A DNA stretch of 64,000 nucleotides from Hyphomicrobiales bacterium (GCA_900489925.1 UEHQ01000008.1:1-64000); one strand, 5' to 3'; shown: positions 28,692-37,559, numbered from the stretch's first letter. Made by a program: numbers and translations. Notes: a model not told the origin generated them from the sequence alone.

Positions 28692-29864
28692 TCACCCGGC
28701 TTTGCGGCCTGGCGCAACGACAGGTATCTCCTTGTAGCCCGTCGCGGCAAAGACGGATGCAGGCAACGGACCGGCCGTCATCAGCGTGAAATCGAACGGC
28801 GCCTTGATATCGGGCCCAAGCACATACTGACGGTGAACACGCAGGAAATCCTTGCGGATCTTCTCGTAATGCTGGCGCGACAGCATCTGCTTCACCCGAA
28901 TGAAGACCATCTTGGCGGCATTGGCGCCGCGGTGCCCGCAGGCTGCCACGACCGGCACCTTGTAGAAGTGAATTGCATCGGTGAGACAATGAACGTCAAA
29001 CCAGAATATATCTGGACAGCGGGCGATCAGGCCGACGCGCTTGCGCAAGACACCGGCCGGTCGCAGCAACGCACATTGCAGGATCGCCGATCCTAGCGTC
29101 GCGAAGACCACGCGTTTGCGGGCGAACAGCTCGGGCTCTCTTTCGAGGAGCATGCCGATGACATGCACGGCGACACTGCTCCCCATGCTGTGAGAGGAGA
29201 TGACATATTCCTCCGCTGGTCTCATCAGCACCTCGCGCGCAGCGGCAGCGCACTGCTCCAGCCAGCGAGTGAACTCCGGTCGATCCATCCGCCCCAGCGC
29301 GACGGCCATCTCCCAGTCGGCAAAGAGGTGCAACGTGTAGAACCGCTCGGCGAAAGGAAGAAAAGCGAACACAAAGAATGCCGCAGCCAGCGCACTACTC
29401 CAGAGCAAATGCACCGCCGGAAGCTCGAAACCCAGCGGAGTCAAAGCGATCGTCGCACTGAGCGACATACCGAGAACCATCAGCAGAAACGGAAAGATGA
29501 AAAACAGGCCGAACCGCCAGGCATGGCGAAAATACTGATACATGCCGCCATCGGCGATGATCCTCGCAGCACTTCTGAAGCCGGCGAGAAACTGCCCTGG
29601 AAGGCTTCTGGACCGAAGGTGTCGCACCAGCGCGTCGTGCGGGAACATATGAATGCGACTTTGCGTCACCCAATGCTCGCCGGAGGTTGTGACATCGAAG
29701 GCCGCGTCACGGTCCGTGATAGTGAGACCGCCGGTCTCCACCTTGTAGTCCCACACGGCAGCGCTCTGCTTGGCGGATCTCTCGTAACGCGCCCGATGAG
29801 CAGCACCATCAAGCGGTTCGAATCCCGGGAAGTGCAAAACCTCCCTCTTTGAAATGACGTCCAT
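28692..29864 (-). CDS. Membrane-embedded alpha/beta-hydrolase-like protein, unknown function
   Basis: This 390-residue protein has two strongly hydrophobic segments near its middle (FGLFFIFPFLLMVLGMSLSA and LLWSSALAAAFFVFAFLPFA). A lipase-like nucleophile elbow follows: YVISSHSMGSSVAVHVIG with Ser226. The first 100 residues have no family I can name. The pattern suggests a membrane-bound lipase or esterase-like enzyme, possibly acting on lipids, but catalytic Asp and His cannot be assigned with certainty. It starts 325 bases from grxD, divergently, and is followed by the Ala/Pro-rich membrane protein. Confidence 0.7.
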   Translation of the reverse strand: MDVISKREVLHFPGFEPLDGAAHRARYERSAKQSAAVWDYKVETGGLTITDRDAAFDVTTSGEHWVTQSRIHMFPHDALVRHLRSRSLPGQFLAGFRSAARIIADGGMYQYFRHAWRFGLFFIFPFLLMVLGMSLSATIALTPLGFELPAVHLLWSSALAAAFFVFAFLPFAERFYTLHLFADWEMAVALGRMDRPEFTRWLEQCAAAAREVLMRPAEEYVISSHSMGSSVAVHVIGMLLEREPELFARKRVVFATLGSAILQCALLRPAGVLRKRVGLIARCPDIFWFDVHCLTDAIHFYKVPVVAACGHRGANAAKMVFIRVKQMLSRQHYEKIRKDFLRVHRQYVLGPDIKAPFDFTLMTAGPLPASVFAATGYKEIPVVAPGRKAG

Positions 29865-30188
29865 TATCTTCTTTCTGGGCCGCTCGTCGCAGCCGGCATT
29901 TGCTGCGCTGCAATCGCGGCAAAATATGGCGGAATGCGGGGGATACCGCCTGCGCCTGAAAAATTAGTAGAGAGCAAGCGGTTAGCTGCCACGCAGCACG
30001 GCGAAATCGGGTCCTTGGAACGCGCCACATCCGCTCACCCGTAACGGATCGGCAACATTGGCGGACGCAGCGCACAAGCGCGTTCCTTTTTTTGTCCACG
30101 CTGCTGGAATTCCGCACGCCACATGCTATCTAAGCTTAACGATTGAAACGGTGGGCCTTTAACCCGCCTGTTGAAAGGATTAGGTCCC
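29865..30188. other. Divergent intergenic region before grxD
   Basis: This 324-base spacer separates the membrane hydrolase gene from grxD. I see no convincing gene in it on either strand, no repeat family and no clear hairpin with a T-tract. It must hold two promoters. CTATCT at 30126-30131 could be a -10 for grxD, but no matching -35 stands at the right distance. A T-run (CCTTTTTTTGTCC) lies near 30085-30097. Confidence 0.5.
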
Positions 30189-30524
30189 ATGAGCGGTATC
30201 AACGAATTCATCGACAACGAAATCAAGACCAACGACGTCGTCCTTTTCATGAAGGGCACGCCGCAGTTTCCGCAGTGCGGTTTCTCCGGTCAGGTCGTCC
30301 AGATCCTCGATTACATCGGTGTCGACTACAAGGGCATCAACGTGCTCGCAGATTCCGAAATCCGCCAGGGAATCAAGGATTATTCGAACTGGCCGACAAT
30401 TCCCCAGCTCTACGTGAAGGGTGAGTTCATCGGCGGCTGTGACATCGTCCGGGAAATGTTCCAGGCCGGTGAATTGCAGCAGCACCTGCAGGAAAACGGC
30501 GTCACCGTTCGCGGCGCCGCCTGA
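30189..30524 (+). CDS. grxD: Monothiol glutaredoxin Grx4
   Basis: This is an iron-sulfur cluster carrier of 111 residues with the CGFS active site (PQCGFSGQVVQ, Cys30), typical of Grx4/GrxD proteins. Such proteins hold a [2Fe-2S] cluster bridged with glutathione and hand it on, often together with BolA. The WPTIPQLYVKGEFIGGCDIV segment forms the glutathione site. The ATG at 30189 starts MSGINEFIDNEI, as in homologues. BolA lies upstream beyond two genes on the other strand. Confidence 0.95.
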   Translation: MSGINEFIDNEIKTNDVVLFMKGTPQFPQCGFSGQVVQILDYIGVDYKGINVLADSEIRQGIKDYSNWPTIPQLYVKGEFIGGCDIVREMFQAGELQQHLQENGVTVRGAA

Positions 30525-30577
30525 CCTGACCGGTCACCGGGCAGCCGTCCGGTTTCCAAATCTGTATTTCGAGTTCG

Positions 30578-30600
30578 AGGCGCTGTGCTGAACAGCGCCT
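30578..30600 (+). terminator. Possible terminator hairpin after grxD
   Basis: AGGCGCTGT (30578-30586) pairs perfectly with ACAGCGCCT (30592-30600) around a five-base loop. The following TTGACCTGTTT has few consecutive T, so termination may be partial and let transcripts enter the MFS genes. Confidence 0.45.
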
Positions 30601-30624
30601 TGACCTGTTTATGGGAATTTCATT

Positions 30625-31872
30625 GTGACAGAATCATCACAAGCCTTGCACGCGGGCCGGCTGCCCATGCGCAAAGGTGAGTTCATCGCGCTCGCCGCCT
30701 TCCTGATGGCGGTCAACTCCCTTGCCATCGACATCATGCTGCCTGCGCTCCAGCAGATCGGCGCAAGCCTGGGCGTCGAGAGCGAGAACCATCGCCAGTT
30801 CGTGGTCTCCGCCTACCTTCTGGGCTTCGGGCTTGCGCAGCTCTTCTACGGCCCCTTGTCTGATCGGTTCGGCCGCAGGGTGCCTCTGCTGATCGGCCTT
30901 GTGATCTATATCTGTTCCGCCTTGGGGATCGCGCTGGTCCCCTCCTTCGCCGGTTTGCTTGCGCTCCGCTTCGTGCAGGGCATCGGCTCCGCCGCCACGC
31001 GCGTCATCACGATCTCGATCGTTCGCGATATCTATGGCGGCCGCCAGATGGCCGAGGTGATGTCGCTCATCATGATGGTGTTCATGATCGTGCCCGTCAT
31101 CGCGCCGGGCAGCGGCCAGATCATCATGTTCTTCGGCAGCTGGCATCTGATCTTCGTATTCATCGCCGTCATGGCAGCGCTGATCTCGATCTGGGCTTAC
31201 CTACGCCTGCCCGAAACGCTGCATCCGTCGAATATCCGACCGTTTACGGCCCGTTCGGTAATGGCTGGCTTCAAGCTGGTTCTGACGAACCGCATCGCGC
31301 TTTGCTACACGATCGCCAGTACCTTCATCTTCGGTTCGCTGTTCGGCTTCATCAACTCCGCGCAGCAGATCTATGTCGGCATCTACGATCTCGGCGTCTA
31401 TTTCCCCTTCGCCTTCGCCGGCGTCGCGATCTTCATGTCGATGTCGTCATTCCTGAACTCTCGCCTCGTGGGCAAGTTCGGGATGCGCCGGCTGTCGCAC
31501 GGCGCGCTCGTCGGGTTCATCACCATCAACACCATCTGGCTGCTGGCGCTTCTGATCGGCCCGCATCCGATGCCGTTCCCGTTCTTCATCGGGTTCTTCG
31601 GCCTGGCGATGTTCCAGTTCGGCTGGATCGGTTCGAACTTCAACTCGCTGGCGATGGAACCGCTCGGCCACGTCGCAGGCACCGCCTCCTCCGTCCTCGG
31701 CTTCATGAGCACGGTAGGCGGCGCCCTGATCGGTGCCGGTATCGGGCAGGCATTCAACGGCACGGCCCTGCCCATGGTGGCAGGCTATTTCACCGTGTCG
31801 ATCATCGGCCTCGTCTTCGTGCTTATCGCCGAGAAGGGCCGTCTGTTTCATCCGCATAACCCGGCCGTTTGA
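30625..31872 (+). CDS. MFS efflux transporter, Bcr/CflA family
   Basis: This 415-residue inner-membrane drug/proton antiporter has about twelve hydrophobic segments. Family marks are FLMAVNSLAIDIMLPALQQI in the first helix and LSDRFGRRVPLLIGL in the first cytoplasmic loop, with GRR of the MFS signature. RFVQGIGSAATRVITISIVRD follows in helix 4. Substrates in this family range over drugs and amino acids and cannot be read here. The start is GTG at 30625 after a GGGAA site. A second, related transporter follows 35 bases after the stop. Confidence 0.9.
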   Translation: MTESSQALHAGRLPMRKGEFIALAAFLMAVNSLAIDIMLPALQQIGASLGVESENHRQFVVSAYLLGFGLAQLFYGPLSDRFGRRVPLLIGLVIYICSALGIALVPSFAGLLALRFVQGIGSAATRVITISIVRDIYGGRQMAEVMSLIMMVFMIVPVIAPGSGQIIMFFGSWHLIFVFIAVMAALISIWAYLRLPETLHPSNIRPFTARSVMAGFKLVLTNRIALCYTIASTFIFGSLFGFINSAQQIYVGIYDLGVYFPFAFAGVAIFMSMSSFLNSRLVGKFGMRRLSHGALVGFITINTIWLLALLIGPHPMPFPFFIGFFGLAMFQFGWIGSNFNSLAMEPLGHVAGTASSVLGFMSTVGGALIGAGIGQAFNGTALPMVAGYFTVSIIGLVFVLIAEKGRLFHPHNPAV

Positions 31873-31907
31873 CCGTCGGTGCCTTTTCACATTTCGGGAT
31901 AGCTATA

Positions 31908-33188
31908 ATGACTCCGCCACATAAACCGCACACGGAAAACCAGGGGTCCAGCCGCATCGGCATGGGATTCTTTGAGTTCGTGATCACGATCGCCATCATG
32001 ACCGCCAGCGTCGCGATGGCGATCGACAGCATGCTCCCGTCCCTGCCCGCCATTGGGCACTCTCTGGGCGTCGTGAATTCGAACGACACCCAGCTTGTGA
32101 TCGGCGTGTTCTTCCTCGGCTTCGGCATATCGCAGATCATCTTCGGCAGCCTGTCCGACACCTTCGGCCGCCGCAACATTCTGCTCGGCGGCATGGCTGT
32201 CTATGTCCTTGCCATGTTTGCAGCAGCGGCCACCGGCAGCTTCGAAATGCTGCTCGTCATGCGCTTCGTGCAGGGCCTCGGTGGTGCCGCAATCCGCATC
32301 ACCACCATGGCCATCGTGCGTGACTGCTTCGGCGGTCGCGAAATGGCGCGCGTGATGTCCTATGTCATGATCGTCTTCATGATCGTGCCGATCGTCGCGC
32401 CGTCTGTCGGCCAGCTCATCATCACCTATGCCAACTGGCACTGGATCTTCATCCTGCTCGGCATTGTTGGTGCCATTCTCTTCGTCTGGGCCCTGCTGCG
32501 CCTCAAGGAATCCTTGCCGAAGGAAGAGCGCATTCCCTTGTCCGTCGGCTCCGTCATCGACGGCTTCAAGACGGTCCTGACCAACAAGATCACCTGCGGC
32601 TACATGATTGGCCTCACCATGTTCACAGGCGTCATCAGCGCCTATGTCATCTCCGTGCAGCAGGTCTTCGGCGAGGTCTATGGCCTTGGCGATTGGTTGC
32701 CCATCGCATTCGCCGCCACGGCGGGCGGCATCGCGGTTGCCAACTTTGCCAATGGCTATTTCGTGCGGAAGTTCGGGATGCGTCGCATCTCGCACGTCGC
32801 GATGATCCTCTTCACGATCATCTCGGCCATCGGATTTGCCAAGGCGCTCGGCGGCACGCCAAGCTTCACCTTCGCCTATACGCTCTTTACGATCCTGCTG
32901 ATGATGTTTGCCGTCATCGCGACCAATTTCACCGCGATCAGCCTTGAGCCCATGGGCAATCTTGCCGGAACAGCAACAGCTATCACCGGCTTCGTCTCGA
33001 CCACGTTCGGCGCCATTCTCGGCGGTGGGGTGGGCCAGCTGTTCAATGGCACCCTACAGCCGCTCTTCGGAGGTTTTGCGCTGTTCGGCGCGATCACCAT
33101 CGTGGCCACGCTATGGGCAGAAGGTGGCAAGCTCTTCACGCATCCGGGGGATGACCCGCAGCTGGATCCCGGTAACGCACACTTCTGA
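31908..33188 (+). CDS. MFS efflux transporter, Bcr/CflA family (second copy)
   Basis: This 426-residue paralogue of the preceding gene has the same twelve-helix plan: MAIDSMLPSLPAIGHSLGVV, LSDTFGRRNILLGG and RFVQGLGGAAIRITTMAIVRD. The two proteins share clear position-by-position similarity, yet differ enough that the duplication looks old. I chose ATG 31908, with GGGAT upstream, over the earlier frame start. Co-transcription with the first copy is likely. A clear terminator follows the gene. Confidence 0.9.
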   Translation: MTPPHKPHTENQGSSRIGMGFFEFVITIAIMTASVAMAIDSMLPSLPAIGHSLGVVNSNDTQLVIGVFFLGFGISQIIFGSLSDTFGRRNILLGGMAVYVLAMFAAAATGSFEMLLVMRFVQGLGGAAIRITTMAIVRDCFGGREMARVMSYVMIVFMIVPIVAPSVGQLIITYANWHWIFILLGIVGAILFVWALLRLKESLPKEERIPLSVGSVIDGFKTVLTNKITCGYMIGLTMFTGVISAYVISVQQVFGEVYGLGDWLPIAFAATAGGIAVANFANGYFVRKFGMRRISHVAMILFTIISAIGFAKALGGTPSFTFAYTLFTILLMMFAVIATNFTAISLEPMGNLAGTATAITGFVSTTFGAILGGGVGQLFNGTLQPLFGGFALFGAITIVATLWAEGGKLFTHPGDDPQLDPGNAHF

Positions 33189-33194
33189 GCTAAC

Positions 33195-33222
33195 AGCCCG
33201 CCGTTTCGGCGGGCTAACTTTA
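33195..33222 (+). terminator. Rho-independent terminator after the MFS pair
   Basis: AGCCCGCCG (33195-33203), loop TTT, CGGCGGGCT (33207-33215) forms a perfect nine-base stem, followed by AACTTTA. It ends the two-gene transporter operon. Confidence 0.75.
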
Positions 33223-33286
33223 TCTGGCGACCAGTCAGTGGATAAACTGCCAGTACGCATCGCCAACGTCGCTAATCGGTGACTTG

Positions 33287-33316
33287 TTGTTTTTATCACT
33301 TTTATTTTATTATAAT
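33287..33316 (+). promoter_or_regulatory. Promoter in an AT-rich spacer
   Basis: TATAAT (33311-33316) is a perfect -10, with TTGTTT (33287-33292) 18 bases upstream as a plausible -35. The DNA from 33285 to 33340 is strikingly AT-rich compared with its surroundings. Transcription from here would read the two small genes downstream. Confidence 0.5.
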
Positions 33317-33358
33317 CTAAAATAGTAAAGAAGAGGGCTGTCATTCGGAGAAATGGCA

Positions 33359-33565
33359 ATGCGGCGTTACAATTTGCGGCGTGAAGAGAACGACCAATGG
33401 CAGGTCGTGGATGGACAGACGATGCTCCCGGCCGAGCTGGACGGCATGCCTATCAAGGGCATGGTCTGGCAGGAGGCCTGCGATATGGTCGACCTGATGA
33501 ATTCCCTCGATCTCATCAACCATGCCGCAAAGCGATACGAGAAACACGGAAACGCAACCAGGTGA
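33359..33565 (+). CDS. Small protein, unknown function
   Basis: This is a 68-residue hydrophilic protein with the pattern RRYNLRREENDQWQVVDGQT and then KGMVWQEACDMVDLMN. No membrane segment or signal is present and I do not recognise the family. An ATG at 33353 is only two bases from GGAG, whereas ATG 33359 is eight bases away, so 33359 is the better start. It has its own AT-rich promoter. A second small gene follows after two hairpins. Confidence 0.65.
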   Translation: MRRYNLRREENDQWQVVDGQTMLPAELDGMPIKGMVWQEACDMVDLMNSLDLINHAAKRYEKHGNATR

Positions 33566-33577
33566 TTTCCGTAGGTA

Positions 33578-33648
33578 CCCATGAGGCTCCGGGCTTCATG
33601 GGATAAGGAAACGGGCCGAGGCAACCAATTTTCCCAAGGCGCGTTTCC
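33578..33648 (+). other. Two tandem RNA hairpins before the second small gene
   Basis: CCCATGAGGC (33578-33587) pairs with GCTTCATGGG (33593-33602), one G-U pair, around TCCGG. A second stem, GGAAACG (33607-33613) with CGTTTCC (33642-33648), follows and ends just before the ribosome binding site AGGAGGA of the next gene. Neither has a T-run, so they look like leader or processing structures rather than terminators. Confidence 0.5.
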
Positions 33649-33667
33649 TATGGAGGAGGAAACGATC

Positions 33668-33856
33668 ATGCACTCAACCAACAATCGTCAAGTCAAGATC
33701 CCTGGCCCGCGCGACCACCACGATGTCGCCGCGCACTGCAAGAAGTTCGGGATCGGTCCGGCTGAGGAACGCAAGCTTTTGAAGCTGCTCGGCCATCACG
33801 CTCCCCCGCACGAAATCGCTGCCAACGCGCCACCGAAAATGCCGCGTTTCCGGTAA
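33668..33856 (+). CDS. Small His-rich protein, unknown function
   Basis: This 62-residue basic protein has seven His and one Cys, including DHHDVAAHCKKFGIG and LLGHHAPPHEIA. The KKFGIGPAEERKLLKLLG part weakly recalls DUF3606-type proteins, but I cannot confirm that. The start at 33668 is set by an excellent GGAGGAGG site. Metal binding is possible from the His content only. It follows the first small gene by 102 bases. Confidence 0.6.
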   Translation: MHSTNNRQVKIPGPRDHHDVAAHCKKFGIGPAEERKLLKLLGHHAPPHEIAANAPPKMPRFR

Positions 33857-33935
33857 GCTCGGACGCGCCATGCGGAGATTTCTCTCCGCATAAGGTGTGT
33901 CCGACAAGCGCGAGCGGGTGGCCCGCTCCGTCTCG

Positions 33936-34760
33936 TCAGAGAGTGAACACCTCGCGGCGCAACAGTTCCCAGCTGTCCTTGTCGGGCGTAATCAACAGTC
34001 CGCCATCGATATGATGCGGCAGATAGGCAGAGCCGTCGAAACGCGCTGCATAGCCGCCCGCCTCCTGGCAGATCAATGTCCCTGCCAGGTGATCCCACGG
34101 CATGAGCTTGTTGTACATCAGGTAGTGCACGTGGCCGCCGGCCAATGCGCGGTGCTCGTGCGCTGCGCAGCGATAGTTGGCGAGGAAGCGTACCTTGGCG
34201 AGATTGGCGAGAATTTCGGCACGCCGGTTCTTCGGAAGAAAGCCGGTTGAAGCCATGCCCACCATCTGATCGAGCGCCACCGGCTTGCCGACAGACAACC
34301 GCTCGGTCTCACCGCTCGGCCGCTTCAGCCAGGCACCACTGCCCTTCTCCGAAATCACCCAATCGTCGCCCATCGGATCGTAGATGACACCGGCGATCGT
34401 CTCGCCATTCGCAACGACGCTGGCCATGACACCAAAGGCCGGAATGCCCGAAGCAAAATTGAAAGTCCCGTCGACGGGATCGACGACGATCGCAAGTTCA
34501 GCGCCTTCGAGCCGGCCAAGCAGAGCCGGATCGGCAGCCACGGATTCCTCACCGATAAAGGTCGCATCCGGCCAGAGGCGCGCGACCTCGGCCTTGATCA
34601 TCCGTTCGGCCTGCTCGTCGGCTTCGGTCACGAGATCCGTCGCCTCGCTCTTGGCGCGAACATCATCCGTGCCCAGTCGCCGAAACCGCGGCAATATCTC
34701 CTTTGCCGCCGCCTGCCGGAGAAGATCGGCGAGCGTCGTGACATCTATTCTGGAAGCCAT
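33936..34760 (-). CDS. Inositol monophosphatase family protein
   Basis: This 274-residue magnesium-dependent phosphatase is of the IMPase superfamily (inositol phosphate, histidinol phosphate or similar substrates). Metal-binding motifs are all present: GEES in the ATFIGEES segment, DPVDGTFNFASG, and WDHLAGTLICQEAGG near the C-terminus. These predict an active enzyme. Substrate cannot be decided from sequence; a histidinol-phosphatase (HisN-like) role is possible. AAAGGAAA precedes the ATG. It lies downstream of ttcA with a 30-base gap and may share its transcript. Confidence 0.88.
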   Translation of the reverse strand: MASRIDVTTLADLLRQAAAKEILPRFRRLGTDDVRAKSEATDLVTEADEQAERMIKAEVARLWPDATFIGEESVAADPALLGRLEGAELAIVVDPVDGTFNFASGIPAFGVMASVVANGETIAGVIYDPMGDDWVISEKGSGAWLKRPSGETERLSVGKPVALDQMVGMASTGFLPKNRRAEILANLAKVRFLANYRCAAHEHRALAGGHVHYLMYNKLMPWDHLAGTLICQEAGGYAARFDGSAYLPHHIDGGLLITPDKDSWELLRREVFTL

Positions 34761-34790
34761 GGGTGTTTCCTTTTGCGTGGGAGCGCCGGG

Positions 34791-35687
34791 TTACTCTGCC
34801 TGCGGCGCGGAGTCTGCGGCCATCAGGCCCGCGAAGTCGAAAAGCTTTGGATCGAGCAGGTGGGACGGGTTCACATGCGCAAGCGCCCGCAGCATCGTGT
34901 CCTTGCGTCCGGGCATGCGTCTCTCGATGTCGGCGAGCATGTCCTTCATGGCATTGCGCTGCAGGCCGTCCTGTGATCCGCAGAGGTCGCACGGAATGAT
35001 GGGAAACTGCATGGCAGCCGCAAACTTCGCCATGTCGTCTTCGGCGCAATAGGCAAGCGGCCGCAGAACCATGAGATTGCCCTCGTCGTTCAGCAGCTTC
35101 GCAGGCATGGAGGCAAGGCGGCCGCCATGGAAGAAATTCATGAAGAACGTCTCAAGGATATCTTCGCGGTGATGGCCAAGCACCAATGCATCGCATCCTT
35201 CCTCCCGCGCGATGCGGTAGAGGTTGCCGCGACGCAGGCGGGAACAGAGCGAGCAGTAGGTCCCACCGGCGGGCACCTTCTCCTTCACGATCGAATAGGT
35301 ATCGCGGTATTCGATGCGGTGCTTCACGCCAATCCGCGTGAGATATTCCGGCAGGATGTGCTTCGGAAAGTTCGGCTGTCCCTGGTCGAGATTGCAGGCC
35401 ACCAGCTCGACCGGCAGCAGGCCGCGCCATTGCAGATCGAGCAGCAACGCCAGCAGGCCATAGGAATCCTTGCCACCGGAGACGCCGATCAGCCAGCGCT
35501 TCTGCCCCTTAAGCATGGCGAAGTCCTCGAACGCCTGCCGGACTTGGCGCAGCAGGCGCTTGCGCAGCTTGTTGAACGAGACGGAGCGCGGAGCATCGGC
35601 AAAGAGCGCATGCGCGATACCCTCCTCGGCTTCCGCCGTCTCAAACTCGTCGACAATGTCGGCTGCGATGTTCATCTTCTCATCCAT
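34791..35687 (-). CDS. ttcA: tRNA 2-thiocytidine(32) synthetase TtcA
   Basis: This enzyme thiolates cytidine 32 in certain tRNAs using ATP and an iron-sulfur cluster. The 298-residue protein has the PP-loop SGGKDS (residues 70-75). Cluster cysteines lie in CSLC (145 and 148), and a further pair CDLC (233 and 236) is near the C-terminal half. The segment [19 protein letters not shown] is typical. A second ATG at residue 5 is a possible start. IMPase follows on the same strand. Confidence 0.93.
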   Translation of the reverse strand: MDEKMNIAADIVDEFETAEAEEGIAHALFADAPRSVSFNKLRKRLLRQVRQAFEDFAMLKGQKRWLIGVSGGKDSYGLLALLLDLQWRGLLPVELVACNLDQGQPNFPKHILPEYLTRIGVKHRIEYRDTYSIVKEKVPAGGTYCSLCSRLRRGNLYRIAREEGCDALVLGHHREDILETFFMNFFHGGRLASMPAKLLNDEGNLMVLRPLAYCAEDDMAKFAAAMQFPIIPCDLCGSQDGLQRNAMKDMLADIERRMPGRKDTMLRALAHVNPSHLLDPKLFDFAGLMAADSAPQAE

Positions 35688-35734
35688 TCAAAGGCTTGAT
35701 CTGCTCTAGCAGAAAGCTGGCGGGCAACACAGCA

Positions 35735-36664
35735 TCAATCGCCGAAAACCGACCAGCCGGTGCGCGCGGCCAGCATCTCCAGCGCAACGGCACCGAGCTG
35801 CGAATTTCCGACCTTGTTCAAGCCCGGCGACCAGACAGCGATCGAGGCAATCCCGGGCGCGACCGCGAAGATACCGCCGCCGACGCCGCTCTTTCCGGGC
35901 AGGCCGACGTGGTAGGCGAAGTCGCCCGAACCGTCATAGTGACCACAGGTGAGCATCAGCGCATTGATACGTCGCGCCCGCTTCGGCGACACGACGGAGT
36001 GGCCAGTCACCGGGTTGCTGCCGCGCGCGGCGAGAAACAACCCTGCCCGCGCCAGCTGGACGCACGACATCGACAAGGCGCATTGGTGAAAATACACGCC
36101 GAGCACGTGGTCGACGGGGTGGTCGAGATTGCGATAGGAGCGCATGAAATTCGCCAGAGCGAAGTTCCGGTAGCCGGTCTGCGTTTCGGAACGCGCCACC
36201 CGGTCATCGATCGTCACCGACTCGTCATCGGCGAGGTAGCGGACAAATCGCAGAAGTTCACCGATAGCCTCGCGCGGGGCGTGGCCGGCGAGAACCACGT
36301 CGGTCACGGCAATCGCACCGGCATTGATGAAGGGATTGCGCGGAATGCCAGCCTCGTGCTCGAGCTGAACGATCGAATTGAATGCCGAGCCGGATGGTTC
36401 CCGGCCGACCCGCTTCCACAGCCCCTCGCCGACTTTGCCGAGCGCCAGCGTCAGCATGAATACCTTGGAAACACTCTGGATCGAAAAGGGCACGGCCGCA
36501 TCGCCGACCGAGTAGACCTTGCCGTCAACGGTGACGACCGCCAGTCCGAACTGACCGGGATCGACCTTGGCAAGCTCCGGAATGTAATCGGCAACCTTGC
36601 CCTCGCCGATCCGTGGCGTGAGCTCCTTGTAGATACTGTCGAGCACGGCTTGCAGATCCAACAT
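35735..36664 (-). CDS. glsA: Glutaminase A
   Basis: This enzyme converts glutamine to glutamate and ammonia. The 309-residue protein is a serine-dependent, beta-lactamase-like glutaminase. The S-x-x-K motif is visible at residues 64-67 ([11 protein letters not shown]), with further conserved stretches [20 protein letters not shown] and [15 protein letters not shown]. Length matches the family. GAGAGAGGGAAAG precedes the ATG. The terminator of rpsD lies between the two genes, so glsA has its own promoter. Confidence 0.95.
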   Translation of the reverse strand: MLDLQAVLDSIYKELTPRIGEGKVADYIPELAKVDPGQFGLAVVTVDGKVYSVGDAAVPFSIQSVSKVFMLTLALGKVGEGLWKRVGREPSGSAFNSIVQLEHEAGIPRNPFINAGAIAVTDVVLAGHAPREAIGELLRFVRYLADDESVTIDDRVARSETQTGYRNFALANFMRSYRNLDHPVDHVLGVYFHQCALSMSCVQLARAGLFLAARGSNPVTGHSVVSPKRARRINALMLTCGHYDGSGDFAYHVGLPGKSGVGGGIFAVAPGIASIAVWSPGLNKVGNSQLGAVALEMLAARTGWSVFGD

Positions 36665-36686
36665 CTTTCCCTCTCTCCAGATAACA

Positions 36687-36713
36687 AAAAAGCCGCCTCG
36701 AGAGGCGGCTTTT
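36687..36713 (-). terminator. Rho-independent terminator of rpsD
   Basis: GCCGCCT (36692-36698) and AGGCGGC (36703-36709) pair perfectly around CGAG. On the minus strand the stem is followed by TTTTTT, a strong U-tract. It sits 27 bases after the rpsD stop. Confidence 0.85.
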
Positions 36714-36739
36714 CCGTATGCGAAAACGCCTCGCGCTGA

Positions 36740-37357
36740 TTAACGCGAATAGAATTCGACCACCAGGTGCGGTTCCATGACAACAGCGTACGGAACGTCG
36801 CTGAGAGCCGGTACACGAGCGAAGGTAGCAACCATCTTGTTGTGGTCGACTTCGATGTACTCAGGAACATCACGTTCAGCCAGGGACACCGATTCGAGAA
36901 CCGAAACGAGCTGCTTCGACTTCTGACGAACTTCGATGACGTCGCCGGCCTTGCAACGGTAAGAACCGATGTTGACGCGAACGCCGTTCACAGTCACGTG
37001 GCCGTGGTTGACGAACTGGCGAGCAGCGAAAACGGTCGGAACGAACTTGGCGCGGTAGACGATCGCGTCCAGGCGGGATTCCAGAAGACCGATGAGGTTT
37101 TCCGAAGTGTCGCCCTTGCGGCGGTCGGCTTCAGCGAAGATTGCGCGGAACTGCTTCTCGCGCAGGTCGCCGTAGTAACCCTTGAGCTTCTGCTTGGCGC
37201 GCAGCTGCACACCGAAGTCCGAAAGCTTGCCCTTGCGACGCTGGCCGTGCTGGCCCGGGCCGTATTCGCGACGGTTCACCGGGGACTTAGGACGGCCCCA
37301 GATGTTTTCGCCCATACGGCGGTCAATTTTGTACTTGGACGATTCGCGCTTGCTCAT
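36740..37357 (-). CDS. rpsD: 30S ribosomal protein S4
   Basis: S4 is a primary 16S rRNA-binding protein and assembly initiator of the small subunit. The 205-residue product begins [20 protein letters not shown], followed by the family segments [17 protein letters not shown] and the S4 RNA-binding domain ([33 protein letters not shown]). The ATG at 37357 follows AAAGGAAA. The gene is alone here, not in the alpha operon as in enterobacteria, with its own promoter, a leader of about 170 bases and a terminator. Confidence 0.98.
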   Translation of the reverse strand: MSKRESSKYKIDRRMGENIWGRPKSPVNRREYGPGQHGQRRKGKLSDFGVQLRAKQKLKGYYGDLREKQFRAIFAEADRRKGDTSENLIGLLESRLDAIVYRAKFVPTVFAARQFVNHGHVTVNGVRVNIGSYRCKAGDVIEVRQKSKQLVSVLESVSLAERDVPEYIEVDHNKMVATFARVPALSDVPYAVVMEPHLVVEFYSR

Positions 37358-37530
37358 CGTATTTCCTTTCAGAGTGTTACGGCGGCTTGTTACCAAACCG
37401 CTCGAAGGAAACACGCCCTCCTTTGGCCCCTTTTGGGGGGCCCGACAGGATTTTCCGGTTACGCGAACTGGAAAGATCCACGGGACATGTCAAATGAAAC
37501 ACGGGACATCGCTGCCCCGTGCTGGCGCGG

Positions 37531-37559
37531 TCTTTAGGGGTAAGTCGCTGGAATGTCAA
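37531..37559 (-). promoter_or_regulatory. Promoter of rpsD
   Basis: On the minus strand TTGACA (37559-37554) stands exactly 17 bases before TAAAGA (37536-37531). It is a good housekeeping promoter and leaves a leader of about 170 bases before the rpsD start. Confidence 0.7.

Noticed and set aside
29814..29830. GGTTCGAATCC, a tRNA T-loop-like string
   Set aside because: It lies inside the membrane hydrolase coding sequence (codons for PGFEPL on the other strand), and no acceptor or anticodon arms can be drawn around it.
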